Shown here piece by piece: positions 4,948 through 7,406 of a stretch of DNA of 7,406 nt. The notes under the pieces were generated by a model. That model worked only from the letters and a program-made list of their open reading frames with translations. It searched no databases and was not told where the DNA came from. This DNA is from Microbacteriaceae bacterium. GTDB taxonomy: Bacteria > Actinomycetota > Actinomycetes > Actinomycetales > Microbacteriaceae. The stretch spans positions 1 to 7,406 of the forward strand of contig JAAYAS010000083.1 of the NCBI GenBank assembly GCA_012719255.1, given 5' to 3'. Every line of letters begins with the position of its first letter. Positions within the stretch are counted from its first letter, which is position 1. Position numbers and translations under genes: made by a program.

Positions 4948-5547
4948 ATGGCCGCCAAGAAGAAGGCGTCGACCGCGAAGCGCCGCAGCAACGCCCCCGA
5001 GTACTCCGACTTCACCGTGCCGGGGCTCGACCTCGCCGACGGCCGCAAGGTCGGCGACCTGCTCCAGGTGCGCCTGCACGCGCTCAACGACCTCCAGCTC
5101 ACGCTGAAGCACATCCACTGGAACGTCGTCGGCCGCGACTTCATCGGCGTGCACGAGATGCTCGACCCGCACATCGAGGTCGTGCGCGGCTACGCCGACG
5201 ACGTGGCCGAGCGGATGGCCGCCCTCGGCGTCTCGCCGAACGGGCTGCCGGGCGCGCTCGTGGAGGCCCGCGCCTGGGACGACTACGCGCTCGACCGCGG
5301 CAAGACCGCCGAGCACCTCGCCGCCCTCGACCTCGTCTACGACGGCGTCATCGCCGACCACCGCGCCGCGATGGAGAGCATCGGCGAGCTCGACCCGGTC
5401 ACCGAGGACCTCCTCATCGGCCAGATCAGCGAGCTCGAGAAGTTCCAGTGGTTCGTGCGCGCCCACCTCAGCGACGCCGAGGGCGAGCTCGCCCACGACG
5501 GCGCCCGCACCGAGAAGGGCGCCGCGTCGAAGGCGAAGAAGGACTGA
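4948..5547 (+). CDS. dps: Dps-family DNA-binding ferritin
   Basis: Dps proteins form hollow dodecamers that oxidise and store iron, using H2O2, and coat DNA in stress. The 199-residue protein has the family signature LKHIHWNVVGRDFIGVHEML (53-72). Ferroxidase ligands keep exact Dps spacing: His57, His69, Asp73, Asp84 and Glu88 correspond in spacing to E. coli His51, His63, Asp67, Asp78 and Glu82, and Trp58 is also kept. The C-terminal helix includes FQWFVRAHL (166-174). The N-terminal tail is Lys/Arg-rich (MAAKKKASTAKRR) and the C-terminal tail ends KGAASKAKKD, both suited to DNA binding. The ATG at 4948 has GAGAGG 9 nt upstream. It lies 119 bp after coaE on the same strand, with an inverted repeat over its ribosome site, so separate control is likely. 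Its stop is 19 bp from the convergent yigZ stop. Confidence 0.95.
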   Translation: MAAKKKASTAKRRSNAPEYSDFTVPGLDLADGRKVGDLLQVRLHALNDLQLTLKHIHWNVVGRDFIGVHEMLDPHIEVVRGYADDVAERMAALGVSPNGLPGALVEARAWDDYALDRGKTAEHLAALDLVYDGVIADHRAAMESIGELDPVTEDLLIGQISELEKFQWFVRAHLSDAEGELAHDGARTEKGAASKAKKD

Positions 5548-5551
5548 CCCT

Positions 5552-5575
5552 CCCGCCGGTCGCCGCTCACGCGGG
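5552..5575. terminator. Weak hairpin between convergent dps and yigZ
   Basis: CCCGC (5552-5556) and GCGGG (5571-5575) could pair around a 14-nt loop. The stem is short and overlaps the last codons of yigZ, so a two-way terminator is only a possibility. Confidence 0.2.
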
Positions 5576-6250
5576 CAGATCGACCCACTCGACGCCCGCG
5601 TCGACCGGCGCCGCCGCGCCCTGCGTCAGCGCCGCGATGCGGGCCTCGAGCGCGCCGCGCTCGCCCTCGTCGTCGACGACCGCGAGCCGCAGCCGCGCCG
5701 AGCGGTCGCCGTAGTCGGTGCCGAGCACGTCGATGCCGGTCGCGCGGAGCTCGTTCTCCCAGCGGCCGGCCTCGGCGTGCGGGGCGTCGAGCGCGAGGAT
5801 GCGCATCCGCTGCCGCGTCGCGAACCGCGCCCGCCCGAGCGCCTGCGACACCGCATCCGAGTACGCCCGCACGAGGCCCCCGGCGCCGAGCAGCACGCCG
5901 CCGAAGTAGCGGACGACGACGGCGACCGCGTCGCTGAGGTCGGGGGAGGGCTCGCCGGGGCGGGTGAACTGCGCGAGCGCGTCGAGCATCGGCACCCCCG
6001 CCGTGCCGCTCGGCTCGCCGTCGTCGTTCGAGCGCTGCAGCATCCGATCGGGGCCGATCACCCAGGCCGTGCAGTGGTGGCGCGCGAGCCGGTGCTCGCC
6101 GCGCACGAGGTCGACGAACTCGCGCGCGACCTCGTCGGACTCGACGCGGCCGAGGTAGCAGATGAACCGCGAGCGCTTGATCTCGATCTCGTGCTCGACA
6201 TCGCCGGCGAGCACGCCGTACCGCGTCGCGCGGGAGATCTCGTCAGACAT
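5567..6250 (-). CDS. yigZ: YigZ / IMPACT (UPF0029) family protein
   Basis: This 227-residue protein has the full YigZ layout. The N-terminal UPF0029/IMPACT domain starts with IKRSRFICYLGRV (24-36), then HHCTAWVIG (58-66), the signature RSNDDGEPSGTAGVPMLD (73-90), and VVVRYFGGVLLGAGGLVRAY (111-130). The rest (about 143-227) fits the DUF1949 ferredoxin-like domain. Length is near that of other bacterial members. The eukaryotic relative IMPACT/Yih1 regulates the kinase Gcn2, but the UPF0029 domain's bacterial role is not settled; a link to translation or RNA binding has been suggested. The ATG at 6248-6250 has no clear ribosome site; a TAGACT box 7 nt upstream suggests a leaderless message. It is divergent from uvrB and convergent with dps. 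Confidence 0.93.
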   Translation of the reverse strand: MSDEISRATRYGVLAGDVEHEIEIKRSRFICYLGRVESDEVAREFVDLVRGEHRLARHHCTAWVIGPDRMLQRSNDDGEPSGTAGVPMLDALAQFTRPGEPSPDLSDAVAVVVRYFGGVLLGAGGLVRAYSDAVSQALGRARFATRQRMRILALDAPHAEAGRWENELRATGIDVLGTDYGDRSARLRLAVVDDEGERGALEARIAALTQGAAAPVDAGVEWVDLPA

Positions 6251-6257
6251 GCGCTCG

Positions 6258-6263
6258 AGTCTA
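6258..6263 (-). promoter_or_regulatory. Possible leaderless -10 box of yigZ
   Basis: On the minus strand TAGACT ends 7 nt before the ATG, so transcription would begin at or next to the start codon. This agrees with the lack of a ribosome site. There is no clear -35 box. Confidence 0.5.
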
Positions 6264-6303
6264 AGCGGGTCTTCGGGCTCAGGCCCCGGTGCGCCGCACG
6301 CTC

Positions 6304-6309
6304 TACCCT
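6304..6309 (+). promoter_or_regulatory. Possible leaderless -10 box of uvrB
   Basis: TACCCT fits TANNNT and ends 6 nt before the uvrB ATG; the intervening GGCCGG is not a normal ribosome site at that distance. I found no LexA/SOS box (such as GAAC-N4-GTTC) in the 65-bp gap. Confidence 0.45.
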
Positions 6310-6315
6310 GGCCGG

Positions 6316-7406
6316 ATGGAACCGACGCGCATCGTCCGACCGTTCGAGGTGGTCAGCGACTACTCGCCCTCCGGCGACCAGCCGCAGGCGATCGCCGAGC
6401 TCGCGCAGCGCATCAACGCCGGCGAGACCGACGTCGTGCTGCTCGGCGCGACCGGCACCGGCAAGTCGGCGACGACCGCCTGGCTCATCGAGCAGGTGCA
6501 ACGGCCGACGCTCGTGATGGCGCACAACAAGACCCTCGCCGCCCAGCTCGCGAACGAGTTCCGGCAGCTGCTGCCGAACAACGCCGTCGAGTACTTCGTG
6601 TCGTACTACGACTACTACCAGCCCGAGGCGTACGTGCCGCAGACCGACACCTTCATCGAGAAGGACTCGTCGGTGAACGACGAGGTCGAGCGGCTGCGCT
6701 ACTCGACGACGAACTCGCTGCTGTCGCGGCGCGACGTCGTGGTGGTCTCGACGGTGTCGTGCATCTACGGCCTCGGCAAGCCCGAGGAGTACTACGACTC
6801 GATGGTCGCCCTGCAGGTCGGCGACACGATCGACCGCGACGACCTCATCCGCCGCTTCGTCGCCATGCAGTACGCGCGCAACGACGTCGCGTTCAACCGC
6901 GGCACGTTCCGGGTGCGCGGCGACACGATCGAGATCATCCCGGTCTACGAGGAGCTCGCCGTGCGCATCGAGCTGTTCGGCGACGAGATCGACGCGATCT
7001 CGATGCTCAACCCGCTCACCGGCGAGGTGGTGCGCGAGAGCGAGTCGGTGAGCGTGTTCCCCGCCTCGCACTACGTCGCGAGCCAGGACGTCATGCACCG
7101 CGCGATGGACGGCATCCGCCACGAGCTCGGCGAGCGGCTGCAGGACTTCGACCGCCAGCAGAAGCTGCTCGAGGCGCAGCGGCTGCGGATGCGCACCGAG
7201 TTCGACCTCGAGATGATGGAGCAGATCGGCTTCTGCTCGGGCATCGAGAACTACTCGATGCACATCGACGGCCGCGTGCCGGGGGAGCCGCCGCACTGCC
7301 TGCTCGACTACTTCCCCGACGACTTCCTCCTCGTCATCGACGAGTCGCACGTCACCGTGCCGCAGATCGGCGCGATGTACGAGGGCGACGCCTCGCGCAA
7401 GCGCAC
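6316..7406 (+). CDS. uvrB: Excinuclease ABC subunit B, N-terminal half (3' end beyond window)
   Basis: UvrB is the helicase-like damage-verifying subunit of nucleotide excision repair; it receives DNA from UvrA and recruits UvrC for incision. The 363 codons shown are about half of the usual ~670-690 residues. Visible are YSPSGDQPQAIAELAQRI (16-33), the Walker A motif GATGTGKS (44-51), helicase motif Ia MAHNKTLAAQL (68-78), the damage-probing beta-hairpin region YFVSYYDYYQPEAYVPQTDT (93-112), IEKDSSVNDEVERLRYSTTN (114-133), STVSCIYGLG, and Walker B LLVIDESH (338-345) followed by VTVPQIGAMYEGD. Every key residue in the visible part is present. The ATG at 6316 is chosen because the protein starts there in family register. 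It is divergent from yigZ. Confidence 0.97.
   Translation, partial: MEPTRIVRPFEVVSDYSPSGDQPQAIAELAQRINAGETDVVLLGATGTGKSATTAWLIEQVQRPTLVMAHNKTLAAQLANEFRQLLPNNAVEYFVSYYDYYQPEAYVPQTDTFIEKDSSVNDEVERLRYSTTNSLLSRRDVVVVSTVSCIYGLGKPEEYYDSMVALQVGDTIDRDDLIRRFVAMQYARNDVAFNRGTFRVRGDTIEIIPVYEELAVRIELFGDEIDAISMLNPLTGEVVRESESVSVFPASHYVASQDVMHRAMDGIRHELGERLQDFDRQQKLLEAQRLRMRTEFDLEMMEQIGFCSGIENYSMHIDGRVPGEPPHCLLDYFPDDFLLVIDESHVTVPQIGAMYEGDASRKR

Noticed and set aside
6251..6315. LexA/SOS operator before uvrB
   Set aside because: I looked for GAAC-N4-GTTC-type palindromes in the gap and saw none.
6058..7350. Leftward open frame of about 430 codons antisense to uvrB
   Set aside because: It is the antisense reflection of UvrB codons, rich in His/Val/Asp/Arg, without family motifs.

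Overview
This is a GC-rich, actinobacterial chromosomal window. The likely source is Micrococcales, probably Microbacteriaceae. This rests on very high third-position GC, GTG starts with strong AAGGAG-type ribosome sites, -10-like boxes lying 6-7 nt before start codons (leaderless style), an actinobacterial-type RpsA tail, and the gene order rpsA - coaE - uvrB, which is also seen in other actinobacteria such as Mycobacterium tuberculosis. I cannot name the genus.

Layout, left to right. (1) The 3' end of rpsA (+) is followed by a strong GC hairpin. (2) About 880 bp without a credible gene (465-1341) holds two unrelated tandem repeat families: a degenerate 25-bp minisatellite (631-835) and an array of about five 40-51 nt imperfect palindromes repeating every ~73 bp (964-1327), which includes a perfect 79-bp match at 73-bp offset. 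A 22/23 direct repeat brackets this interval: one copy starts at the rpsA stop codon, the other lies inside the last codons of the next gene. (3) An MhpA-like FAD-dependent aromatic hydroxylase (-) and a DUF4126-type membrane protein (-) follow. The DUF4126 reading frame carries an in-frame amber codon after 46 residues, so it is annotated here as disrupted. (4) coaE (+), dps (+), a YigZ/IMPACT-family gene (-) and the first half of uvrB (+, running off the window) complete it.

Regions 1 and 4 are housekeeping: translation, last step of coenzyme A synthesis, iron storage and DNA protection, and nucleotide excision repair. The piece from about 465 to 4063 looks like accessory material lodged in the rpsA-coaE interval: a catabolic-type hydroxylase, a broken membrane gene and a repeat-rich convergent intergenic region. 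yigZ and uvrB are divergent across 65 bp, each with a possible leaderless promoter. coaE and the DUF4126 gene are divergent across 87 bp.

The most notable items are the palindrome array, the amber codon, the bracketing direct repeat, and an inverted repeat that covers part of the dps ribosome site. I saw no tRNA, rRNA, CRISPR array, transposase or phage gene, and no complete new defence or biosynthetic system.
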